Shown: positions 1 to 5,257, counted from the first letter of the stretch. The stretch is DNA of 5,257 bases from DASUNQ01 sp036277075 (GCA_036277075.1 DASUNQ010000360.1:1-5257), one strand, 5' to 3'. Notes: generated by a model from the sequence alone, not told the origin. Made by a program: numbers and translations.

Positions 1-150
1 AGAGGTCGGCAAGGCTGCCACCGCCCCTGGTGACGACGATCGCCTCGACCTCGGGCCGTGCCGCGAGCCCCTGGATCGCGGCGATAATCGCGGGAGCGGC
101 GCGCCGGTCCTGGACAGGCGCGAAGGCCCAGACGATCGTCCCGGCCCAGC
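1..150 (-). pseudogene. Second, diverged copy of the xseA catalytic segment, out of frame with the first
   Basis: Read on the minus strand from about position 149 to the edge, this frame encodes GTIVWAFAPVQD, then AARPEVEAIVVTRGGGSLAD. This parallels residues about 169-214 of the XseA copy to the right (GTVVWAFAPVQD, EAVVVTRGGGSLTD). By hand alignment, about 124 of 150 bases match positions 332-481 and only about 7 of 49 residues differ. The offset is 331 bp, which is not a multiple of three, so translation of the upstream part cannot enter this frame without a frameshift. The copy continues off the left edge. It may be the 3' half of a recombinant gene, a decaying duplication, or an artefact of joining two related xseA genes during assembly. 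Confidence 0.8.
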
Positions 151-977
151 TCGCGCCGGGCCGCGACGCAGTCGAGCGGCACCGCGGCTTCGGCGGCGTG
201 GGTCGGGGTCGAGCAGGCGACGGCGGCGACGTCGTCGATCAGGGTCGAGTCGCGCTCGTGGCCGACCGCGCTGATCACCGGCACCCGCAGCAGCGCCACG
301 GTCCGGCAGAGGGTCTCGTCGCAGAACGCCCAGAGGTCGGTGAGGCTGCCGCCGCCCCGGGTCACAACGACGGCCTCGACCTCGGGCCGGGCGGCGAGCC
401 CGCGGATCGCGGCGGCGATCGCCGGCGCCGCGTGGCGGTCCTGGACCGGCGCGAAGGCCCAGACCACAGTCCCTCCCCAGCCGCGCCGGCCGAGCCCGGC
501 GAGCAGGTCGCGGCGGGCGGCGCCGGTCTCCGCCGTCACCACCCCGATCGCCTTCGGCAGCCGCGGCCGCGCCAGCTGTCCCTGCAGCTCGAACAGGCCC
601 TCGGCGCGCAGCTGCTTGCGCAGCGCCTCCAGCCGCGCCAGCAGGTCCCCCTCCCCGGCCAGCCGCACGTGGGTGGCGCGGAAGCTGAAGCTGGGCGAGG
701 CCTGGCCGTTCCCCGGGTAGTAGTCGGGCCCACCGGCGATCACCACCTCGGCGCCGTCCCGGAGCCCACCCTCGGGCAGGCCGGCCCGCTCCAGGTGGTC
801 GAGCCAGATCGCGCACGGGACCGCCCCCTCGCCGTCGCGCAGCTCGAAGTAGGCCTGCTTCTTGCTGCGGCCGATCCCGGTCACCTCGCCGATCAGCTGC
901 ACCCGGGCGCGCTTGCGCATCTCCTCCTGGAGCTTGCGCGCGTAGGCGCCGACTGGAAACGGCCCGGGCAGGTCCAT
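1..977 (-). CDS. xseA: Exodeoxyribonuclease VII large subunit, partial at window edge and rearranged near its C-terminal end
   Basis: XseA pairs with XseB to form cytoplasmic exonuclease VII, which degrades single-stranded DNA processively from both ends in repair and recombination. Starting at the ATG at 977, residues about 20-105 form the N-terminal OB-fold (VQLIGEVTGI, then AYFELRDGEG) and residues from about 115 form the catalytic domain. The residues known to be essential in E. coli XseA (D155, R205, H238, D241) match D157 in GAARRD, R207 in TRGGGS, and H240/D243 in GHERD, with identical spacing. Homology is clean to about residue 277 (AARREL, near position 150). Beyond that, this frame stays open to the edge but encodes arginine-rich nonsense, because positions 1-150 carry a second catalytic segment in another frame. 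A normal XseA has roughly 400 or more residues, so a C-terminal coiled-coil region would lie off the window. It lies 26 bp downstream of the HxlR gene. Identity is very sure; whether the gene is intact is doubtful. Confidence 0.9.
   Translation of the reverse strand, partial: MDLPGPFPVGAYARKLQEEMRKRARVQLIGEVTGIGRSKKQAYFELRDGEGAVPCAIWLDHLERAGLPEGGLRDGAEVVIAGGPDYYPGNGQASPSFSFRATHVRLAGEGDLLARLEALRKQLRAEGLFELQGQLARPRLPKAIGVVTAETGAARRDLLAGLGRRGWGGTVVWAFAPVQDRHAAPAIAAAIRGLAARPEVEAVVVTRGGGSLTDLWAFCDETLCRTVALLRVPVISAVGHERDSTLIDDVAAVACSTPTHAAEAAVPLDCVAARRELGRDDRLGLRACPGPARRSRDYRRDPGARGTARGRGDRRHQGRWQPCRP
332..481 (-). repeat. Right-hand copy of a diverged direct repeat (331-bp offset) within xseA
   Basis: This is the in-frame partner of the segment at 1-150, with about 83% identity and no gaps over 150 bases by hand alignment. 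Past the conserved block, similarity continues only as a short CGCGCCGG stretch after a one-base indel (about 152-159 against 482-489). That short stretch marks the probable recombination or joining point. Confidence 0.8.
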
Positions 978-983
978 CGGCCC

Positions 984-989
984 AGGCTA
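984..989 (-). promoter_or_regulatory. Candidate -10 element for leaderless xseA transcript
   Basis: On the minus strand, TAGCCT (fits TANNNT) lies 6 bases before the xseA ATG, in the 26-bp gap after the HxlR stop. No Shine-Dalgarno sequence is visible. The spacing fits a leaderless mRNA beginning at or next to the start codon. It is a short motif, so this is tentative; xseA could also be co-transcribed with the regulator gene. Confidence 0.4.
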
Positions 990-1003
990 TTGCGAGCTTC
1001 GGT

Positions 1004-1354
1004 CTACGCCGCCTGCTTCCAGGAACGGGCCCAGGTGCGAAGCTCGTCGATCGCCGGGCCGAGCTGGCGCCCGATCTCGGTCAGCGAGTAGGTGACCCGC
1101 ACCGGGGTCCCCGCTTCGACCTCGCGCTCGACCAGCCCTTCGTCCTCCAGCTCCCGCAGCCGCTGCGAAAGCAGCCGGTCGGAGAGGCCGGGGACCGCTC
1201 TGCCGAGCTCGCCGAACCGCATCGGCCGCTCGGTCAGGGCGCAGACGATCGCCCCAGTCCAGCGCTTGCCGATCAGCTCGATCGCAGCGTGGAAGTGGGG
1301 GCAGACGGCGCCCTCGCCGCCGGCCTCGACCTGGCTCACCCTGACCGGTTCCAC
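1004..1354 (-). CDS. HxlR/MarR-like winged helix-turn-helix transcriptional regulator
   Basis: A 116-residue protein, full length for the HxlR family of small dimeric DNA-binding regulators. Family marks in order are CPHFHAAIELIGKRWTG (residues 18-34), the MRFGEL segment (45-50), VPGLSDRLLSQRLRELEDEG (54-73, covering the recognition helix), and the wing plus C-terminal helix (PVRVTYSLTEIG, 84-95, then the dimerisation helix ending SWKQAA). Cys18 sits where many HxlR proteins have an N-terminal cysteine that senses thiol-reactive compounds in members such as YodB and HypR. Redox or electrophile sensing is therefore possible but not shown. The start is a GTG at 1354 with no ribosome binding site. 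A candidate promoter and palindrome lie in the 41 bp upstream, which suggests autoregulation. The target gene is not evident; HxlR genes often control a divergent neighbour, but here both neighbours lie on the same strand. Confidence 0.9.
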   Translation of the reverse strand: MEPVRVSQVEAGGEGAVCPHFHAAIELIGKRWTGAIVCALTERPMRFGELGRAVPGLSDRLLSQRLRELEDEGLVEREVEAGTPVRVTYSLTEIGRQLGPAIDELRTWARSWKQAA

Positions 1355-1362
1355 GAGCTAGG

Positions 1363-1389
1363 AGCTTACCCAACGTAAGTGATGGGCAA
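1363..1389 (-). promoter_or_regulatory. Candidate hxlR-family promoter with overlapping inverted-repeat operator
   Basis: Minus-strand elements in the 41-bp gap after the protease gene are TTGCCC (1384-1389, 4/6 match to a -35), a 15-bp spacer, and TAAGCT (1363-1368, fits TANNNT) 8 bases before the GTG start. A perfect inverted repeat, CTTAC-N5-GTAAG (1365-1379), overlaps the -10 hexamer. A dimeric regulator bound here would block RNA polymerase, so the simplest reading is autorepression by the HxlR protein. The repeat is seen directly; its function is inferred. Confidence 0.45.
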
Positions 1390-1395
1390 GCGGCC

Positions 1396-2538
1396 TCAGC
1401 GGGCGCACGGCCCGGTCCCGACCGGTCCCCCGGCCTGGGGCAGCGCCGCGCGAACCACCTCCGCCGGGATCGCGAAGCCGCCGGGCGGGCCGCTGGTGGT
1501 GGCGGCGAAGATCGTGCCGACCGCCCGGCCGCGGTCGTCGACCACGGGGCCGCCCGAGTTGCCGCTGCGGACCAGGCCGCGCACCGCGGTGATCGGGCGC
1601 TCGACCGGGCCATTGCCGTATGAGTCCTCGGTGACGGTGTCCCTGGTGTCGCCGACCCGGGCCGGGGAGAGCGCGTAGGGCCCGTTCTCCGGGTACCCGA
1701 GCACGGCCGCGGGGGAGCCGGGTTGGCGCTCGGTCGCAAGCGGCAGGGTCGGCAGGTCGGCCCCGACCCGGAGCAGCGCCAGGTCCTGCTCGGGCGCGTA
1801 GTAGGCGGCGCTCGCCTCCAGCTCGACCCCGTTCTGGGTGGTGACGGTGGTGTCCTCGGCGCCGGCGACGACGTGGGCGTTGGTGACGATCAGGCCCGGC
1901 TGCACCGCCCATCCCGACCCCTCGACCCCGAGCCCGCAAGCGGTGCTGAGCACCCGGACCACGGCGCCGCCGGCCGCGAGCACCTCGGGGTCGGCGGCGA
2001 TCGCCGCCGCCGGCGGCCGGCCTGGGGCCGCCGGCCCCAGCACGGAGGGGGCGGGGTCGACCCGGTCGAGCGCGTTGAGCAGCGGCCCCGAGGGAGGCAG
2101 GACGTCGTTGAGGCTGCGCAGGATCACCGAGCGCTGGATGTCGGCGCGCAGCTGTTCGGTCGCCGGAGCGTGGAGGGCGACGGCGCCGAAGACCCAGGCG
2201 AGGCCGAGCGCGACGCAGGCGATCAGCGCCGCCCCGCCGGCGCCGTCGGCCAGGTGCAGCGCCGGCCGGCGGACCAGCCTCGCCCGCAGCCCGAGGGCGA
2301 GGCTCTCGACCGTGACCGCGACCAGGGCCCCGACCAGCAGCGCGCCGAGGGCGGCGCAGAGCGGCGCGTAGGGCGACTCGGAGCCCTGCGCGAGGACCAG
2401 CGGGCCGAGCCTGCCGCCGGCGATCGCACCGGCGCCGAAGCCGGCGAGGGTCAGCGCGCCGACGATCAGCCCCTGCCTGTACCCCCAGATCGCGAGCGCG
2501 ACGGTGAAGGCGACTATGGCCCAATCGAGAACAGTCAC
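1396..2538 (-). CDS. MarP-like membrane-anchored serine protease (CvpA domain plus trypsin-fold protease)
   Basis: A 380-residue protein with the architecture of mycobacterial MarP (Rv3671c), a periplasmic protease needed for acid and oxidative stress resistance. The N-terminus (LDWAIVAFTVALAIWGYRQG, residues 4-23) is a typical CvpA-family opening. Four hydrophobic segments lie near residues 5-20, 23-42, 58-82 and 101-122, followed by a Pro/Ala-rich linker near 160-185. The chymotrypsin-like domain shows all three catalytic residues: His222 (TNAHVV), Asp252 (QDLALL) and Ser328 (GNSGGPV, oxyanion region). Cys201 and Cys378 flank the domain, as do the two disulfide-bonded cysteines of MarP. The catalytic domain should face outside the membrane. 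The start is the GTG at 2538, chosen because it gives the complete CvpA N-terminus; no Shine-Dalgarno is visible. The gene is divergent from a penicillin-binding protein gene. In M. tuberculosis MarP processes the peptidoglycan hydrolase RipA, so a cell-wall link is plausible here. An HtrA/DegP assignment is less likely because there is no PDZ domain. Confidence 0.93.
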   Translation of the reverse strand: MTVLDWAIVAFTVALAIWGYRQGLIVGALTLAGFGAGAIAGGRLGPLVLAQGSESPYAPLCAALGALLVGALVAVTVESLALGLRARLVRRPALHLADGAGGAALIACVALGLAWVFGAVALHAPATEQLRADIQRSVILRSLNDVLPPSGPLLNALDRVDPAPSVLGPAAPGRPPAAAIAADPEVLAAGGAVVRVLSTACGLGVEGSGWAVQPGLIVTNAHVVAGAEDTTVTTQNGVELEASAAYYAPEQDLALLRVGADLPTLPLATERQPGSPAAVLGYPENGPYALSPARVGDTRDTVTEDSYGNGPVERPITAVRGLVRSGNSGGPVVDDRGRAVGTIFAATTSGPPGGFAIPAEVVRAALPQAGGPVGTGPCAR

Positions 2539-2585
2539 GAATGGAATGGAAGCACGCGCCGGATCGCTTTATTAACTTTCGACCA
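2539..2585. promoter_or_regulatory. Compact divergent promoter region between protease and penicillin-binding protein genes
   Basis: This 47-bp stretch is the only control space between the two divergent genes. It contains a strikingly AT-rich core (about 2568-2579, TTTATTAACTTT) in otherwise GC-rich DNA. On the plus strand, TAACTT (2573-2578, fits TANNNT) lies 7 bases before the GTG at 2586, a leaderless-type layout. On the minus strand, TAATAA (2569-2574) could be the -10 of the protease gene, giving a leader of roughly 25 bases. The two -10 candidates overlap, so both promoters may compete for polymerase. No convincing -35 elements were found. Confidence 0.5.
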
Positions 2586-4319
2586 GTGAGCGGCTTATCG
2601 CCTGATGTGGAGCGGCGCCGCCGTCTGGTCACCCGTGCGGCCCCGCTGGCGCTGATCGCGGCCGTCGCCTTCGCCTTCGGCGCCGCCGCCGGATCCTCGG
2701 ACTCGCCGGAGAAGGAGTCGGCGGAGCGCTTCGCCGAGGCCTGGACGGCGCGGAACTTCGCCGCCATGCACCGCGAGCTGAACCCAGCCTCACGGGCCGC
2801 GACCGACGTCGCCGCCTTCACCGCCGCCTACCGCGAAGCCGAAGAGGTCGCGACCGCCCGCTCGCTCGAGCCCGGTTCCGCCGATGACCCCGCCGACGCC
2901 CGCGGGGCGAAGGTGGTGAGGGTGCCGATCTCGATCTCGACCGTCGCCTTCGGCGAGATCGAGGGCGAAGTCGGGCTGCCCTTTGCCGACGGCGGCATCG
3001 ACTGGGACCCGAGCCTAGTCTTCCCGGGCCTGAGGGAAGGCGAGCGCCTCGAGGCCGAAGTCGAGCTGGCGCCGCGCGCGCCGATCCTCGCGCGCGACGG
3101 CACGGCGCTTGCCGAGGGCCCGGCGGAAGCGCGGGAACACCCGCTCGGCAGCGCCGCGATCGACGTCACCGGCGAAGTCGGCGCCGCCCCCGAAGAAGAC
3201 CTGGCGAAGCTCGCCCGCCGCGGCTTCCCCCCCGACACCCCGGTCGGGATCAGCGGCCTCGAGCAGGCGTTCAACTCGCGCCTCGCCGGCAAGCCCGGCG
3301 GCTCCCTCGTCGCCGCCGATGCGGCCGGCAACGCGATCCGCACGCTCGCGCGCTCCGAGCCGCGCGCCGGGGCGCCGGTGAAGACGACGATCGACCCCGA
3401 GCTGCAGGTCTCCTCGGTTTCGGCGCTGGCCGGCCGCGCCGGGGGCGTCGCCGTCCTCGACACCCGCAGCGGCGACGTGCGGGCGCTCGCCGGGCAGGCC
3501 TACTCCGCCCCCCAGCCCCCCGGCTCCACCTTCAAGATGATCACCTCGGTCGCCGCCCTGCAGAAGGGCGTCCTCTCGCTCGACGACGAATTCGAAATCG
3601 TCGATGGGGTCAACGTCGGCGGCCGCTTCATCCACAACGCCAACGGCGAGTTCTGCGGCGGCACCTTCCCCGAAGCCTTCGCCGAGTCCTGCAACGCCGA
3701 CTTCGCCCCGCTCGGCCCGAAGCTCGGCAGCGAGGACATGGTCGCCGCGGCGGAACGGTTCGGCTTCAACTCGCCCCCCACCCTCTACACCTCGCGGATC
3801 GTCGCCGAAGTCGAACCGGCCGAATCGACGCTCCCGACCGAGATCCCCGAAGAAGTCGAACTCGGCGTCACCGCGATCGGCCAGGGCGAGGTGCTGGCGA
3901 CCCCGCTGCAGATGGCGACCGTGGCGCAGACGATCGCCAACGGCGGCGTGCGCCAGCCGACCTCGATCGTCGCCAACGAAAAACTGCGGCCCGAGGCCGA
4001 GCCGGTGCGGGTGATGTCGAAGGGGCTGGCAAGGGACATGACCGACCTGATGGTCGGCGTGGTCACCGAAGGGACGGGGACGGCCGGCGCGATAGTCGAG
4101 GCGCAGGTAGCCGGGAAGACCGGGACCGCCGAGCTCGGCCCGAAGCCCGGCCAGGAGAACGAGGACAACCCGATCCAGATCAAGGACGCCTGGTTCGCCG
4201 CCTTCGCGCCGGCCGAAAAGCCGCGCCTCGCGGTCGGGGTGATGCTGATCGAAGCCGAAGCCTCGGGCGGGGAAGTCGCCGCCCCGGTCGCCTCCGCGGT
4301 GCTCTCGACCGGGATCTAG
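2586..4319 (+). CDS. Class B penicillin-binding protein transpeptidase with MecA_N-type (NTF2-like) N-terminal domain
   Basis: A DD-transpeptidase that cross-links peptidoglycan outside the membrane; 577 residues from the GTG. After four arginines (10-13), one membrane anchor spans about 18-36. Residues about 41-150 form an NTF2-like MecA_N domain (SAERFAEAWTARNF, DWDPSLVFPGL). A short linker module holds APILARDGTALAE (about 164-176) and GISGLEQAFNSRLAG (about 221-235). The transpeptidase domain has all three motifs: STFK (nucleophile Ser314, Lys317), SCN (368-370) and KTG (511-513). Cys357 and Cys369 could pair in the extracytoplasmic domain. There are no PASTA repeats. An in-frame ATG at 2541 would add 15 residues, but that stretch has AT-rich wobble bases unlike the gene, covers the promoter-like core and leaves only 2 bp to the divergent protease start, so I prefer 2586. 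Overall it resembles MecA-like and mycobacterial PbpA-like class B enzymes. Beta-lactam resistance cannot be inferred. Confidence 0.93.
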   Translation: MSGLSPDVERRRRLVTRAAPLALIAAVAFAFGAAAGSSDSPEKESAERFAEAWTARNFAAMHRELNPASRAATDVAAFTAAYREAEEVATARSLEPGSADDPADARGAKVVRVPISISTVAFGEIEGEVGLPFADGGIDWDPSLVFPGLREGERLEAEVELAPRAPILARDGTALAEGPAEAREHPLGSAAIDVTGEVGAAPEEDLAKLARRGFPPDTPVGISGLEQAFNSRLAGKPGGSLVAADAAGNAIRTLARSEPRAGAPVKTTIDPELQVSSVSALAGRAGGVAVLDTRSGDVRALAGQAYSAPQPPGSTFKMITSVAALQKGVLSLDDEFEIVDGVNVGGRFIHNANGEFCGGTFPEAFAESCNADFAPLGPKLGSEDMVAAAERFGFNSPPTLYTSRIVAEVEPAESTLPTEIPEEVELGVTAIGQGEVLATPLQMATVAQTIANGGVRQPTSIVANEKLRPEAEPVRVMSKGLARDMTDLMVGVVTEGTGTAGAIVEAQVAGKTGTAELGPKPGQENEDNPIQIKDAWFAAFAPAEKPRLAVGVMLIEAEASGGEVAAPVASAVLSTGI

Positions 4320-4867
4320 AGGTCGAGCGTGACCTCGCCGGTCTCGCCCTCGGGACCGGGGATGTGCAGCGTCAGCGGCCGGTTCTCCGAGGCCGAGGCG
4401 GGGAGCAGGAAGATCGCGACCGAGCCCTCGATCGGCCCCTGCTGGGCGGTCGAGTCGAGCACCGGAATCTGTTCCTGGGCTTCCACCTCGCCACCCAGTT
4501 CGAACGCGTAGAGGCTTTCGCTCGGGAGCACGTCGTAGGTCTGCTCGTCGGCGTCGTGGATCGTCAGCGTCGAGGGCAGGGCATGAGCCTCGTCGCTCTC
4601 GTTCTGGACTTCGAAGAAGACGCCGAAGTAGGCCGATCCCTCCGGTGGCGCCGGCTGCCCGACCAGGTAGGCGGAGTCCTCGTTGTCGGCCGGGTTGAGG
4701 AAGCGGGAGAAGGTGACGTTGTAGTGCAGCTCGCCGAGCTCGACCGGCTCCCCCTCGATCACCTCGGTGTGCTCGCTGGTGTGGCCGCAGGCGGCGATCG
4801 CGAGCGCCAGCGCGACGAGAGCGAGGGCGGCGAGCAGGGGCGAACTCAGTCTGCGGGGCGAGGGCAT
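4316..4867 (-). CDS. Secreted lipoprotein with DUF4352-like (immunoglobulin-like) domain
   Basis: A 183-residue protein. The N-terminus has an arginine pair, a leucine/alanine-rich hydrophobic stretch (about 9-26) and a lipobox, AIAAC, with Cys27 as the predicted lipidated residue, so it should be anchored on the outer face of the membrane. An acidic mature domain follows. The pattern YFGVFFEVQNESDEAHALPS, then TIHDADEQTYDVLPS, resembles the DUF4352/telokin-like fold: a beta-strand with a polar turn, then an Asp-rich hairpin. The ending with GSVAIFLLPAS and LTLHIPG fits the closing strands. The family function is unknown; members are often surface proteins. The start is the ATG at 4867, which gives a complete signal peptide; there is no Shine-Dalgarno. 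The gene converges on the penicillin-binding protein gene, with the two stop codons overlapping. It follows the SRPBCC gene after 28 bp on the same strand, so the two may be co-transcribed. Confidence 0.85.
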   Translation of the reverse strand: MPSPRRLSSPLLAALALVALALAIAACGHTSEHTEVIEGEPVELGELHYNVTFSRFLNPADNEDSAYLVGQPAPPEGSAYFGVFFEVQNESDEAHALPSTLTIHDADEQTYDVLPSESLYAFELGGEVEAQEQIPVLDSTAQQGPIEGSVAIFLLPASASENRPLTLHIPGPEGETGEVTLDL

Positions 4868-4878
4868 CGAGGGCGCGG

Positions 4879-4884
4879 AGTCTA
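4879..4884 (-). promoter_or_regulatory. Candidate -10 element for the lipoprotein gene
   Basis: Minus-strand TAGACT (fits TANNNT) lies 11 bases before the ATG at 4867, in the 28-bp gap after the SRPBCC gene stop. With the usual distance from -10 to transcript start, the leader would be only a few bases long. No ribosome binding site is visible. This is a short motif and the call is tentative. Confidence 0.35.
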
Positions 4885-4895
4885 TTCAGAGCCGC

Positions 4896-5257
4896 CTACG
4901 GGATGCCCGTCGGGTGGCGGTTGCCGCCGGCGACCGCAACGCGCTCCGGCGCGGCCCGTTCGGCCTCGAGCAGATCGCGCAGCCGGTGCATCGCCCGGCG
5001 CCAGCCGCGCTGCTGCCAGAAGGAGGCGCCCGAGGCGATCTCCAGGGCGCGGTCGACCGGATTGGCCGGCGTGGTCCCGTGGGAGACCCGGACCGTGGTC
5101 AGCGAGCCCGGCCCCTCGGTCAGCTCCCAAACGGTGTGCGTCTCGATCCGGTTGCCGCGGCCTCCCCTCCCCGCCTCGACGATCCGGAACGGCTCCTCCT
5201 GGGCGACGATCGTGGTGTCCATCCAGACCGAGCGCAGCGGCGCCTGCACGCGGAACC
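4896..5257 (-). CDS. SRPBCC-superfamily (polyketide cyclase/START-like) protein, 5' end cut by window edge
   Basis: The open frame runs from the right edge to the TAG at 4896-4898, giving about 120 residues of the C-terminal part. The GTG at 5249 is probably an internal valine, because the frame continues upstream as FRVQAPLRSVWMDT without a stop and the N-terminal strand and helices of the fold are missing. Visible features are alternating beta-strands (RSVWMDTTIVAQEEPFRIV; IETHTVWELTE; TTVRVSHGTT) and a long amphipathic C-terminal helix near FWQQRGWRRAMHRLRDLLEA. This is the usual end of the Bet v 1-like fold, which closes over a hydrophobic ligand pocket. The ligand is unknown. The tail after the helix (AAPERVAVAGGNRHPTGIP) looks unstructured. 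It lies 28 bp upstream of the lipoprotein gene on the same strand. Confidence 0.75.
   Translation of the reverse strand, partial: FRVQAPLRSVWMDTTIVAQEEPFRIVEAGRGGRGNRIETHTVWELTEGPGSLTTVRVSHGTTPANPVDRALEIASGASFWQQRGWRRAMHRLRDLLEAERAAPERVAVAGGNRHPTGIP

Noticed and set aside
1..150. Programmed ribosomal frameshift joining the two xseA frames
   Set aside because: No slippery heptamer is visible near the joint. The second segment repeats catalytic sequence already translated instead of continuing the protein, so a programmed shift would not give a normal XseA.
30..1091. Long plus-strand open frame of 353 codons across xseA
   Set aside because: It is antisense to a clearly recognised XseA with catalytic residues. 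Its product is a low-complexity Arg/Gly/Ala/Pro mix, typical of shadow frames in GC-rich DNA.
987..1739. Minus-strand open frame of 250 codons covering the HxlR gene and the end of the protease gene
   Set aside because: It overlaps two well-supported genes in another frame and has no domain-like sequence.
2022..2040. Strong GC-rich hairpin (8-bp perfect arms CTGGGGCC/GGCCCCAG, 3-base loop) considered as a terminator or regulatory element
   Set aside because: It lies inside the protease gene, in the Pro/Ala/Gly linker (LGPAAPG), has no T-tract, and is explained by codon composition.
1723..2589. Plus-strand open frame of 288 codons opposite the protease gene
   Set aside because: It is a shadow of the protease on the other strand, with Gly/Arg/Asp-rich low complexity and no motif.
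1358..2821. Minus-strand open frame of 487 codons spanning the protease gene and the divergent promoter
   Set aside because: It is out of frame with the protease (which has an intact catalytic triad) and antisense to the start of the penicillin-binding protein gene. The product is Arg-rich low complexity with no recognisable fold.
1..5257. CRISPR arrays, insertion sequences, tRNA or rRNA genes, attachment sites
   Set aside because: No regularly spaced repeats, terminal inverted repeats, transposase motifs or tRNA-like cloverleaf signals were seen on either strand. The only sizeable repeat is the pair within xseA.

Overview
The window is very GC-rich (roughly 70% by eye), has dense genes with GTG starts, and shows almost no Shine-Dalgarno sequences. 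The protein set includes a MarP-like membrane serine protease, a class B penicillin-binding protein with an NTF2-like N-terminal domain, an HxlR regulator and a lipoprotein of DUF4352 type. This points to a high-GC actinobacterium. A Thermoleophilia/Solirubrobacterales-like lineage is my best guess, but that is inference without any database search.

Layout from left to right. Positions 1-977 (minus) hold the 5' two thirds of xseA, the large subunit of exodeoxyribonuclease VII. Its C-terminal part runs off the left edge and is disturbed: the first 150 bases are a second, diverged copy of part of the catalytic domain, in another reading frame. Positions 1004-1354 (minus) encode an HxlR-type regulator, and the 41-bp gap before it holds a candidate promoter and inverted-repeat operator. 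Positions 1396-2538 (minus) encode a CvpA-domain/trypsin-fold protease of the MarP type with its full catalytic triad. About 47 bp of AT-richer DNA then separates it from a divergent plus-strand gene (2586-4319, possibly starting at 2541) for a penicillin-binding transpeptidase. That gene converges on and overlaps, at a CTAG tetranucleotide, a minus-strand lipoprotein gene (4316-4867). The right edge (4896-5257, minus) holds the 3' part of an SRPBCC-fold gene.

Working together: the protease and the transpeptidase both act outside the membrane on or near the cell wall and appear to share one compact divergent promoter region. This fits the known role of MarP in envelope stress, although co-regulation is inferred. 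The other genes look like ordinary neighbours.

No convincing new multi-gene system is present. The items most worth checking are the frame-shifted partial duplication in xseA (a real recombination or an assembly chimera), the apparent leaderless start architecture at four genes, and the HxlR operator that overlaps its own -10 element.
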